NCBI GenBank assembly: GCA_040878185.1
Contig: JBBDMS010000016.1
Span: 1-33,883 of the forward strand
DNA length: 33,883 nucleotides
Source of the DNA: JAWXBK01 sp040878185
Lineage (GTDB): Bacteria; Pseudomonadota; Alphaproteobacteria; Dongiales; Dongiaceae
Reading direction: 5' to 3'
The notes under the pieces were generated by a model. It did not search any database. It saw only the letters and a program-made list of their open reading frames with translations, and was not told where the DNA came from. Below are positions 7,924-14,776 of the stretch, one piece after another (within the stretch, counting starts at the first letter, position 1; each line of letters begins with the position of its first letter). Both the position numbers and the translations under genes were made by a program.

Positions 7924-8466
7924 ATGAGAATGGCCCCGAAACCCGACATCGAAAAACGCTTCGAACGCGGCGTGTTTGCTTCGCGCTGGCTGATGGCGCC
8001 CATGTATCTCGGGCTTATCGTCGCGCTTGCGATGCTGGCGATCGTGCTGGTGCGCGAACTGATCCATTACGCGCCGCAGGTCTTCAGCATGAGCGCCGAG
8101 GATGTGATCCTCACGGTGCTCACGCTGGTCGATCTGACATTGGCCGGCAATCTGCTCCTGATCGTCCTGTTCTCGGGCTACGAAAATTTCGTATCCAAGC
8201 TGGATATCGGCGAGACGGAAGATCGTCCTTCATGGATGGGAACCGTCGATTTCTCCGGTCTCAAGATGAAACTGATTGCATCGATCGTGGCGATTTCGGC
8301 GATCGATCTGCTGAAGCGCTTCATGCAGATCGGCGACGCTCGCCCTGAAGAGCCGTTCAGCGAACCGCATCTGTTCTGGCTGGTGACGATCCATCTGACG
8401 TTCGTTGCGTCGGGCGTGCTGCTGGCGCTGATGGACTGGCTTTCGGCCAGAACGTCCAAGCACTGA
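7924..8466 (+). CDS. UPF0114 (YqhA family) inner-membrane protein
   Basis: A 180-residue integral membrane protein. The family blocks are visible: the N-terminal ERGVFASRWLMAPMYLGLIV, the central VDLTLAGNLLLIVLFSGYENFVSK and SWMGTVDFSGLKMKLIASIVAISAI, and a C-terminal LVTIHLTFVASGVLLALMDW. About four membrane spans are expected. The biochemical role of the family is not established. ATG at 7924 or 7930 is possible; both fit the usual length (E. coli YqhA is about 164 residues). It is the first chromosomal gene beyond the island. Confidence 0.88.
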   Translation: MRMAPKPDIEKRFERGVFASRWLMAPMYLGLIVALAMLAIVLVRELIHYAPQVFSMSAEDVILTVLTLVDLTLAGNLLLIVLFSGYENFVSKLDIGETEDRPSWMGTVDFSGLKMKLIASIVAISAIDLLKRFMQIGDARPEEPFSEPHLFWLVTIHLTFVASGVLLALMDWLSARTSKH

Positions 8467-8551
8467 GTGTCGCGGCGGCCAATCGACCGCGACGGCGGTC
8501 AATCGACCCGGCCGGCGCCGTGCCAGCCATTTTCATAGCGGAGAAAGAACA

Positions 8552-9001
8552 ATGATCGACAGGCGCGATGCGATGCAGGGGTTTCTGGTTGCGATGGCCG
8601 CACTGGCCCTGCCGGCCGGCAGCGTTGAGGCGCATACCGCAGTCGACGAAGCGACCGCGCGCGCGGCGCTCGATCCCTGGGCCGACGCGCTGGCATCGAA
8701 CGATCCGGCCGCGGTCGAGAGGGTTCTCGCACCGGAGTATCAGATCGTCCGATCGGACGGTACCGGCTACAACAAGACCGATTACCTGACGGTGCTGCCG
8801 ACGCAGAACGCGCGCTCGCGCTTCCGCGATATCGTGGCGACCGGCAATCGGGATCTCATGGTCCTTCGCTATGTGATCGAAACCGACCAGACCATCGGGG
8901 GTGAGCCGGTCGAGGCGATCTCGCCGCGGCTCTCGGTGTTCCGCAAGGAAGGCGAAGGCTGGTTGCTCGTGGCACACGCGAGTTTCGCCAAGCTCGGCTA
9001 A
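8552..9001 (+). CDS. Exported NTF2-like (SnoaL/DUF4440-type) protein
   Basis: A 149-residue protein preceded by a good Shine-Dalgarno (ggagaaag). The N-terminus MIDRRDAMQGFLVAMAALALP followed by a small-residue site near VEAHT looks like a signal peptide, possibly Tat-type because of the RR before the hydrophobic stretch. The rest (PWADALASNDPAAVERVLAPEYQIV, then a C-terminal LSVFRKEGEGWLLVAHASFA) has the alternating helix and strand pattern of NTF2-like nuclear-transport-factor folds. Ligand and reaction are unknown; such proteins include isomerases and simple binding proteins. Confidence 0.7.
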   Translation: MIDRRDAMQGFLVAMAALALPAGSVEAHTAVDEATARAALDPWADALASNDPAAVERVLAPEYQIVRSDGTGYNKTDYLTVLPTQNARSRFRDIVATGNRDLMVLRYVIETDQTIGGEPVEAISPRLSVFRKEGEGWLLVAHASFAKLG

Positions 9002-9029
9002 CCGCGATCTGATCGACGTTTCCGCGGTT
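9000..9029. terminator. Bidirectional hairpin between convergent genes
   Basis: Inverted repeat aaccgcg/cgcggtt (7 bp, 16-nt loop) starts at the stop of the NTF2-like gene and lies just before the minus-strand ATP-grasp-like stop at 9035. It is placed where a shared terminator is expected, but has no T-run. Confidence 0.4.
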
Positions 9030-9034
9030 GGCGC

Positions 9035-9943
9035 TCAGGATCGCGGGTCTAGCGCGTCGACCGCCGCGCGCAGAACCGGCCAACGGTCTGCCATGAACCA
9101 GTCAATTTGCGGATCGTCGGCCGGCGGCGGCGGTTCATGCGCGAGCGGGCTCCAGTTGATTTCCCAGACGACGATGCGACCGTTTTCGATCGCATAGTCG
9201 ATCCTGCCGAGCTCGAGATGCGCCAACGCCGCCACGTGGCGCAGCGCTTCGACATGCTGTTCGCCGGCGGCGAAGGTCCGCTCTTCCGCGATCAGCGCGT
9301 CGACATCGTGCTCCGACGCCAGCTCTTCGATGCGCGGCTCGCGCACGATCCATTCGCGGCCAAAATGCATGCGCCAGTGAAATATCCGTTCGCCCACGAC
9401 ATAGGCGGTATAACGTCGATAAAGCCGATCCGGGCTTGCGGTGTTACAGAACTCGATGATCAGCAGGTGCTCGGGATCGCGACCCATCGCGATCCAGGAT
9501 TCGATGGCGGCATCGAGCTGGTGGCGGTCGCGGATCAACCCGCCATAGGGACCGTCGCGATCGTTGATACCGCGCACGAACAGCGGATAGCGCATCGGGT
9601 CGCGCCGTTCGTCGCCGCGCCAGATGTCGAAGCCGTTCAGCCCTTCCGCCTTGAGCCGACGCAACAGGGCGAAGCGCCGCAACGCCCGCGCCGGATGATT
9701 GAGCGGACGCGCGCCCGCCGCGGTAAGGCGGTCCCAGAGCCCGGCGCTCTTCACCAGCACGGGGCCCAACAAACGCGGAACATCCGAAAAAATCACCGCT
9801 CCTGGGGCGATCGCGCGGCCGGCGAGGGCCTCGGCAAAGGGCACAATCGCAATCCGGCCATCGCGCACGCCCTCTTCGAGCAGCGGCCCGAAACTGTTTT
9901 CGCCCTTGGCACCGGCCGATGGAGCCCACAGATAGGTAATCAT
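9035..9943 (-). CDS. ATP-grasp-like protein of unknown function
   Basis: A 302-residue protein. YPLFVRGINDRDGPYGGLI (centre) resembles the lysine/backbone ATP-binding strand, and LELGRIDYAIENGRIVVWEIN near residue 275 carries the acidic Glu-x-Asn metal motif with which ATP-grasp domains end. The N-terminal third (SDVPRLLGPVLVKSAGLWDRL) has the pre-ATP-grasp layout. The family ligates carboxylates to amines or thiols; substrates here cannot be inferred from neighbours. ATG at 9943 with an aaagg site 6 bp upstream is chosen over a TTG two codons earlier. It is convergent with the NTF2-like gene. Confidence 0.6.
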   Translation of the reverse strand: MITYLWAPSAGAKGENSFGPLLEEGVRDGRIAIVPFAEALAGRAIAPGAVIFSDVPRLLGPVLVKSAGLWDRLTAAGARPLNHPARALRRFALLRRLKAEGLNGFDIWRGDERRDPMRYPLFVRGINDRDGPYGGLIRDRHQLDAAIESWIAMGRDPEHLLIIEFCNTASPDRLYRRYTAYVVGERIFHWRMHFGREWIVREPRIEELASEHDVDALIAEERTFAAGEQHVEALRHVAALAHLELGRIDYAIENGRIVVWEINWSPLAHEPPPPADDPQIDWFMADRWPVLRAAVDALDPRS

Positions 9944-10046
9944 CCCCAACCTTTGTTCGCCGCGTCACTATAGCAGATAGTGGGCTTCCGCGGCGGGACG
10001 GCCGCCCTGGTTTCCCCTATCGCGGTTTTATCCGGGAGGTCCCGCC

Positions 10047-11126
10047 ATGAAGAAGATCGATGTCCGAACCGGCATGCCAGACGTGCAACTCACTCGTGCC
10101 GCGTTCGCGGCGCGGCTGCGCGAGCGGTTCTACGACCCGGCCTTCGACGCACTCGATCGCGACATCGACCGTATCATCGAAACCGCGTGGAACGCGTATC
10201 AGGAATCCCGCAAGAGTCCGCGCACGCGACGCGCGGGCCGCGACTTCGCCGATCCGGACTACGAGCTCTCGATCGAGTGGCTGGAAACGCGCCGGCAGAT
10301 TCGTGCCGCCGAACGACAGCAGAAGAACCGCCGCGCGCCGTCGCGCATCCTGATCGTCAACGGTTCGGCGCGCAGCGACCAAACCTGTCCCGGCGAGATA
10401 TCGAAGACCTGGCGGCTGGCATCCATTGCGTGCGACATCGTAGGGCAAGAGAAGGGCTTCGAAGCCGAGTTGCTCGATCTCAGCCGGCTGGCATCCGAAT
10501 ATGGCCGTCAGATTCATCCGTGCAAGGCCTGCGTTTCGACGGCGATGCCGCTCTGTCACTGGCCCTGTTCCTGTTATCCCAATCATTCGCTCGGCCAGAC
10601 CAACGACTGGATGGCCGAGATCTATCCGAAATGGGTCGCCGCGCATGGCGTGATGATCGTTTCGCCGGTCAACTGGTATCAGGCCCCCGGCCCGCTCAAG
10701 CTGATGATCGATCGGCTGGTCTGCGCCGATGGCGGCAATCCCGACCCGACATCGACCGGCGGCAAGGATCCCAAGCGCGCGAAGGCGATGGAACTCGCCG
10801 GCTGGCCCTATCCGCGCCATCTCGCGGGTCGGGTCTTCTCGGTGGTCGTCCATGGCGATGCCGCCGGCGTCGAAACACTGCGCCGCAATCTGTCGGACTG
10901 GCTGTCGGATATCGGCCTGATCCCTGCCGGGCACGCGGCATTGCTCGATCGCTATATCGGCTACTACCGGCCCTATGCGACCAGCCACGCCGATCTCGAT
11001 GCGGATCGCGCCTTGCAGGAAGAGGTGCGGAATGCGGCGCGCACCCTTGTTCGCGCTGTGACAATGACGAGGCACGGCACGATGAAACCGGCCGATGCGC
11101 ATCTTGTGGAACCGCGTCCAAAATAG
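10047..11126 (+). CDS. Flavodoxin-fold NAD(P)H-dependent oxidoreductase with Cys cluster
   Basis: A 359-residue protein. The first ~100 residues are charged and helical, then the flavodoxin-like core begins with RILIVNGSARSDQTCPG, whose NGSxRS loop binds the FMN phosphate, and continues with the FMN-ring loop VSPVNWYQAPGPLKLMIDRL. Between them lies a cluster C159, C162, C170, C174, C176 (pattern C-x2-C-x7-C-x3-C-x-C). Iron-sulfur flavoproteins carry a compact Cys motif at this place, so an Fe-S cluster is possible. A gggagg Shine-Dalgarno precedes the ATG. A hairpin follows the stop directly, so it is probably monocistronic. Electron donor and acceptor are unknown. Confidence 0.8.
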   Translation: MKKIDVRTGMPDVQLTRAAFAARLRERFYDPAFDALDRDIDRIIETAWNAYQESRKSPRTRRAGRDFADPDYELSIEWLETRRQIRAAERQQKNRRAPSRILIVNGSARSDQTCPGEISKTWRLASIACDIVGQEKGFEAELLDLSRLASEYGRQIHPCKACVSTAMPLCHWPCSCYPNHSLGQTNDWMAEIYPKWVAAHGVMIVSPVNWYQAPGPLKLMIDRLVCADGGNPDPTSTGGKDPKRAKAMELAGWPYPRHLAGRVFSVVVHGDAAGVETLRRNLSDWLSDIGLIPAGHAALLDRYIGYYRPYATSHADLDADRALQEEVRNAARTLVRAVTMTRHGTMKPADAHLVEPRPK

Positions 11127-11127
11127 G

Positions 11128-11166
11128 CTCTCTGCGATCTTTTCGCGAGAGACCGGTTCGTTTTCT
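11128..11166 (+). terminator. Probable terminator of the flavoprotein gene
   Basis: Two bases after the stop, ctctc-t-gcga pairs with tcgc-gagag (11128-11151; 9 bp with a single T bulge, loop tcttt), followed by a T-rich stretch gttcgttttctc. Confidence 0.5.
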
Positions 11167-11255
11167 CAGGATTCGCCTCGCGATCGCCATGACCTTGCCC
11201 CGGTACCGCCGCTTGCCCACGACCCCCGCCCGCGCCTAAGAGAGTCTGGTCGACC

Positions 11256-11285
11256 CGGATTTCCACTGCACGGATTTCCACCACA
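11256..11285 (+). repeat. Imperfect 15-bp tandem repeat before the FecR-domain gene
   Basis: cggatttccactgca is followed at once by cggatttccaccaca (13/15 identical), ending just upstream of the ggggagag ribosome site. It could be a pair of regulator half-sites or simply a local duplication. Confidence 0.6.
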
Positions 11286-11299
11286 CGGGGAGAGACGAC

Positions 11300-11905
11300 A
11301 TGCGCGGCATGTTCGCTCGCGGCTTTCTGGCCCTGCTGATTCTCGTTGCCGTCGCGGTGCCCGGCGGATCCGCGCGCGCGGCCGAGGCGGGCCATGTGAT
11401 GCGACTCATCGGTACCGCCGAACTGATCGGCGTCAGCGGTGCCGTCCCGCTCGCATCGGGCGCACCGATCCAGACCGGCGATCGCGTCCGCACCGGAGCG
11501 GACTCGCGCATTCAAATCGAACTCGAAGGCGGTGCGGTGCTGACACTCGGCGCCGAGAGCGAATTGCTGATCCCGGCGCAGGCCGCGCGGTCGGTCAGCA
11601 TCGTCGATCTGCTGCTCGGCATCGTACGGGCGGTGCTGCCCGAGAGCGCCGGCAGCGGGTTTCTCGTACGCGGTCGTACGGCGGTCGCCTCGGTCCGCTC
11701 GACCGAGTGGATCGTCGAGACGTCACCCGAAACGACCGCCGTCTTCGCGATCGACGGGGAGGTTCAGGTGACCGGCACCGGCGGTTCAGTCACCTTGCAG
11801 GCCGGCGAAGGCACCGATGTACCGGCCGCATCGCTGCCGAGCGCCCCGAAACCCTGGGGCGCCGCGCGCGCCGCGGATGTTCTCGCGCGCACAGCCGCGC
11901 CCTAG
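11300..11905 (+). CDS. Exported FecR-domain protein
   Basis: A 201-residue protein with a signal peptide (MRGMFARGFLALLILVAVAV, cleavage near ARAAEA). The FecR beta-domain signatures follow: GAPIQTGDRVRTGADSRIQI, GGAVLTLGAESELLI and, after a hydrophobic strand, a FLVRGRTAVASVRSTEW block resembling the usual vrTPtavvgVRGT motif, then VQVTGTGGSVTLQAGEG. It lacks an N-terminal anti-sigma segment, so it is a periplasmic FecR rather than an iron-dicitrate anti-sigma factor. The CHASE2 cyclase starts 44 bp downstream on the same strand. FecR/CHASE2-cyclase pairs recur in alphaproteobacteria, so a sensory partnership in the periplasm is a reasonable inference. A ggggagag site precedes the ATG. Confidence 0.85.
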   Translation: MRGMFARGFLALLILVAVAVPGGSARAAEAGHVMRLIGTAELIGVSGAVPLASGAPIQTGDRVRTGADSRIQIELEGGAVLTLGAESELLIPAQAARSVSIVDLLLGIVRAVLPESAGSGFLVRGRTAVASVRSTEWIVETSPETTAVFAIDGEVQVTGTGGSVTLQAGEGTDVPAASLPSAPKPWGAARAADVLARTAAP

Positions 11906-11949
11906 CCGATGCAGGTCGATCGGCGCGCTCCGCAACCCGGGGCGGCATT

Positions 11950-13887
11950 GTGAAACCAGCGTACCGAACGCCACGATTGACCATTCGCCTGGCGGTCGCC
12001 GCGCTGGCCGCCCTGGTGGTCGCGGGCATGTATCTCGGCTGGCGCGATATCGGCCTTTTTCGTGCGATCGAGACCCAGGCTTTGACTTTGCGTTTCGAGA
12101 TGCGGGGCGCGCTTGAACCCGGCGACGGCATCGTTCTTGTCGTGATCGACGACGGGACGCTGGTGGCAACCGGCGGCTGGCCGGTGCCGCGACATATGCT
12201 GGCGGCGCTGGTTGACAAGCTCGCCGCCGACGGTGCCGACATCGTCGTGCTCGACCTCTTGCTGACCGACCTCGCGGGACCGAACGACGGGCTCACGCCG
12301 GGACTGGGCGACCGGGCGCTGGTCGAAGCGGCGCGCCGCCTGGAAGGCAATCTGGTGCTACCGATCGCTTTCGTGCTCGGCGACGAATCCCCGGTTGGCA
12401 ATGTGCCGGTCGATACGCTCGCACCCTATGCGTTTCGCCTGGTCGAAAGCCGCAAGGGCGTCGACAGCGTGGCGCCGGTTCCAAGCGCTGCGCTCGTACC
12501 CTATGCAACGCTGCGCGATGCCGTGCGGCTCGGTCACGTCAACCTGGGTCTCGACAATGACGGCCAGTTGCGCGCCATGCATCACGCCATCGGCGTCGGC
12601 GATCTTTATTTCCCGTCGCTGCCCATCGTCCTGCTCGCTTCGCGCAACAACGTGCTGGTCGAAACGATGACGCTGCAGCTCGGCAAGGCCATCCGGCTCG
12701 GCGATCGCCGCGTCGCGACGGCCCCCGACATGGCGCTGCCATTTAATTTTCTCGGCCCCGCAGGCAGCTTCGCCCAGTATTCGCTCGCATCTGTACTGGG
12801 CGATGAACTGCCGCCCGGCACGTTCCGCGATCGGGTCGTGTTCGTGGGCGCGACGGCGCTCGGGATCGGCGACGGCTATTCGACGCCGTTCGGTATCGTG
12901 CCCGGCGTTGAGGTTCTGGCGACCGCAACCGACAATCTGTTCGAGGATCGGGCGCTCGTTCGCGACGAACGCACGGCATTGATCGATCTCACGGCGATTC
13001 TCGTGCTCGCCTTGTTGATGGCGGCGCTGCCGCGCTTGCGCGGTGCGGCGACCGCGATCGCGGCGGGCGCCCTGCTTGTCCTGATCTGGCAGGGGATCGC
13101 CTATGTCGCGTTTCTCGAGGCGCATTGGTGGCTCGATGCAACCTTTCCGACGCTCGCCGCAATTCTCGCCGGCGCAGCGGTACTGACCTTGTGGTTTACC
13201 GATGAACGGCGTCTGCGCGCCGTGGCCGAGCAGGATCGGGCCGCGATGGTGCCCTATATGTCGCCGGTGGCCGCGGCCGGGCTCGACGCGACCGATCGTG
13301 CGACCGAGGCGCCGCGGCCGGCGGCGGTTATGTTCGTCGACATGGCCGGGTTCACGGCGCTCGCCGAACAGCTCGACCCGCTTGGCACGCGCGATCTGCT
13401 GCAACGCTTCCGCGCCCATGTCTCCGAGACGGCGGCGCGTCATGGCGGCGTGGTCGAGAAGTTCATCGGCGATGGCGCAATGCTGTTGTTCGGATTCCCC
13501 GAGCCGGACCTGCAGGATCCGGTCAACGCTCTCGACTGCGCGCGCGACCTGGTCGGATCGCTGCCGTCCGCGGCGGGCGACGTGACGCCGGCGGATGGCT
13601 GGCGTCTGCATATCGGCCTTCATTACGGGCTGGTCACGCTGGCGCGGATCGGCGATCGGAACCGCGCCGAGATCACGGCGACCGGCGATACCGTGAATGT
13701 CGCGAGCCGGCTCGAAGCGGCCACGCGCGACCATGGCGCCGCCGTCGCCGCCTCGGGCAGCATCGCCGAGGCGGTTCGGGCCGCCGGTCGGCTCGACCTG
13801 CTGGCCGGGTTCCGTCGCCGCCCGGACGAAATCCTGCGCGGCCGGCAGGAACCGATCGATCTCTGGCTCTGGGCGGGGACGGATTAA
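11950..13887 (+). CDS. CHASE2-domain adenylate/guanylate cyclase (class III)
   Basis: A 645-residue membrane sensor cyclase. One N-terminal span (LTIRLAVAALAALVVAGMY) leads to a periplasmic CHASE2 domain (IVLVVIDDGTL, GWPVPRHMLAALVDKL, DIVVLDLLL; later FVGATALGIGD and TPFGIVPGVEV), then two or three spans (about 340-410). The cyclase domain runs from about 455: FVDMAGFTAL holds the first metal Asp (about 460), EKFIGDGAMLLFG holds the second and the Lys that reads the base, and TATGDTVNVASRLE is the third signature. Key catalytic residues are therefore present. GTG 11950 is chosen because the first span begins 10 residues later; the same frame extends far upstream over the FecR gene and is not real there. 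Confidence 0.9.
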   Translation: MKPAYRTPRLTIRLAVAALAALVVAGMYLGWRDIGLFRAIETQALTLRFEMRGALEPGDGIVLVVIDDGTLVATGGWPVPRHMLAALVDKLAADGADIVVLDLLLTDLAGPNDGLTPGLGDRALVEAARRLEGNLVLPIAFVLGDESPVGNVPVDTLAPYAFRLVESRKGVDSVAPVPSAALVPYATLRDAVRLGHVNLGLDNDGQLRAMHHAIGVGDLYFPSLPIVLLASRNNVLVETMTLQLGKAIRLGDRRVATAPDMALPFNFLGPAGSFAQYSLASVLGDELPPGTFRDRVVFVGATALGIGDGYSTPFGIVPGVEVLATATDNLFEDRALVRDERTALIDLTAILVLALLMAALPRLRGAATAIAAGALLVLIWQGIAYVAFLEAHWWLDATFPTLAAILAGAAVLTLWFTDERRLRAVAEQDRAAMVPYMSPVAAAGLDATDRATEAPRPAAVMFVDMAGFTALAEQLDPLGTRDLLQRFRAHVSETAARHGGVVEKFIGDGAMLLFGFPEPDLQDPVNALDCARDLVGSLPSAAGDVTPADGWRLHIGLHYGLVTLARIGDRNRAEITATGDTVNVASRLEAATRDHGAAVAASGSIAEAVRAAGRLDLLAGFRRRPDEILRGRQEPIDLWLWAGTD

Positions 13888-13956
13888 GACCCCGGGTCGG
13901 CGCCGCCCACCTTGTTTGCTAGGCTCGTGCGTCATTCGGAAACAAGGGGCGGGGTC

Positions 13957-14130
13957 ATGGACGAACGAAAATTCAACATCATGGGGTTGCTGGGTTTTGC
14001 GGCCTCGGGCATGTGCTTCGCCGGGGTCGGTTTACGGGCCGCGGACGTGCTGACGATAACCGGCAGCTTGATATGGATTGGCGCCTGCATTGTCTGGCTG
14101 GTCCCGTTGGTTTGCCGGCCGAAAGCCTGA
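13957..14130 (+). CDS. Small two-span membrane protein, unknown
   Basis: A 57-residue protein with two hydrophobic segments (MGLLGFAASGMCFAGVGL and LTITGSLIWIGACIVWLVPLV) separated by a short polar turn and ending in a basic tail. A purine-rich aggggcgggg precedes the ATG. It has no family I recognise. Composition and hydropathy fit a real small membrane protein better than chance, but no independent support exists in the window. Confidence 0.55.
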   Translation: MDERKFNIMGLLGFAASGMCFAGVGLRAADVLTITGSLIWIGACIVWLVPLVCRPKA

Positions 14131-14218
14131 ACGCGACACCGGGCCGCCCGCAGTTCTCGGGCCCCCGGCTGCGTGCTAGCTTGCCCCATGCGGTTTTGTG
14201 TCGCAGGAACAGACGGTC

Positions 14219-14461
14219 ATGCAGACGATTTTCGTCATGGTGAAATGCGAACCCGGCGCCGCCTACGAGGTGGCGGCCGAGGCAATCGATTCGATCGAGG
14301 AAGTGGCTGAAGTCTATTCGATTTCCGGCCAGTACGATCTGCTGGTCAAGTTCCATTTGCCGAACGAGCTGGATATCGGGCGTTTCGTCACCGGCAAGGT
14401 CCAGACCCTGAAACGGGTCCGGGATACCTTTACGATCATGACATTCAACGCCTTTACCTGA
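14219..14461 (+). CDS. Stand-alone Lrp/AsnC ligand-binding (RAM) domain protein
   Basis: An 80-residue protein consisting only of the beta-alpha-beta effector domain of Lrp/AsnC regulators: MQTIFVMVKCEPGAAYEV, EEVAEVYSISGQYDLLVKF, then VQTLKRVRDTFTIMTFNAF. The DNA-binding helix-turn-helix is absent and there is no room for it upstream. Single-domain RAM proteins form the same dimers and octamers and are thought to sense amino acids or modulate full-length Lrp proteins. A GTG seven codons upstream is a possible alternative start; ATG 14219 begins the first strand and has an aggaac site. Confidence 0.88.
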   Translation: MQTIFVMVKCEPGAAYEVAAEAIDSIEEVAEVYSISGQYDLLVKFHLPNELDIGRFVTGKVQTLKRVRDTFTIMTFNAFT

Positions 14462-14776
14462 GGCCATCCGACAAACTATTGTCCCGGCCGCTGCTCCATC
14501 CTTTCGCCACATTTCGGTCACTGGATGTGCGGGCAGTCTGCAACCACATACCTGCGGCCCGGTGGACTTTTCCGGACAGCCTGCAGGTACTTTGAGGAGG
14601 AAGAGCGCACGGCATTGCGACCGTGGTGTTTGCCGGTAGGCGAACCGAAGCCGCTGTTCCTTATCTTATCGTCATCGCTGGCTTGTCGGAACGGTCCGGG
14701 CTCCATCGAGTGCCCGGGGCGCCCTATCTGCGCGAATGCCCATAACAAGATCGCTGCTGCTCCTTAAGAAGGCGAC
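14462..14776. other. Leader region upstream of the NdvB-like gene
   Basis: No convincing gene is seen in these 315 bp. The main structure is a long imperfect hairpin (14550-14588): acctgc pairs with gcaggt, then ggc with gcc, then ccgg with ccgg around a 9-nt loop, with small bulges. A purine-rich gaggaggaag follows at 14594-14603 but has no well-placed start. The real ribosome site for the synthase (aagaagg) is at 14766-14772. Promoter hexamers were not clear. Confidence 0.5.

Noticed and set aside
7684..8067. Minus-strand frame containing GATGIEPA-like residues
   Set aside because: These residues are the antisense translation of the tRNA-Val 3' half; a common spurious prediction at tRNA attachment sites.
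11095..11949. Upstream extension of the CHASE2 cyclase frame over the FecR gene
   Set aside because: The open frame exists but encodes Arg-rich nonsense over a well-formed signal-peptide FecR protein; the cyclase starts at the GTG just before its first membrane span.
12358..13935. 525-codon minus-strand reading frame opposite the CHASE2 cyclase
   Set aside because: High-GC shadow of the real gene: Arg/Pro/Gly-rich composition, no domain, while the plus strand has complete cyclase motifs.
14525..14767. 80-codon plus-strand frame upstream of the NdvB-like gene
   Set aside because: No ribosome site at its start, no membrane or domain pattern, and it overlaps the hairpin leader; the aggagg inside it is too far from any start.
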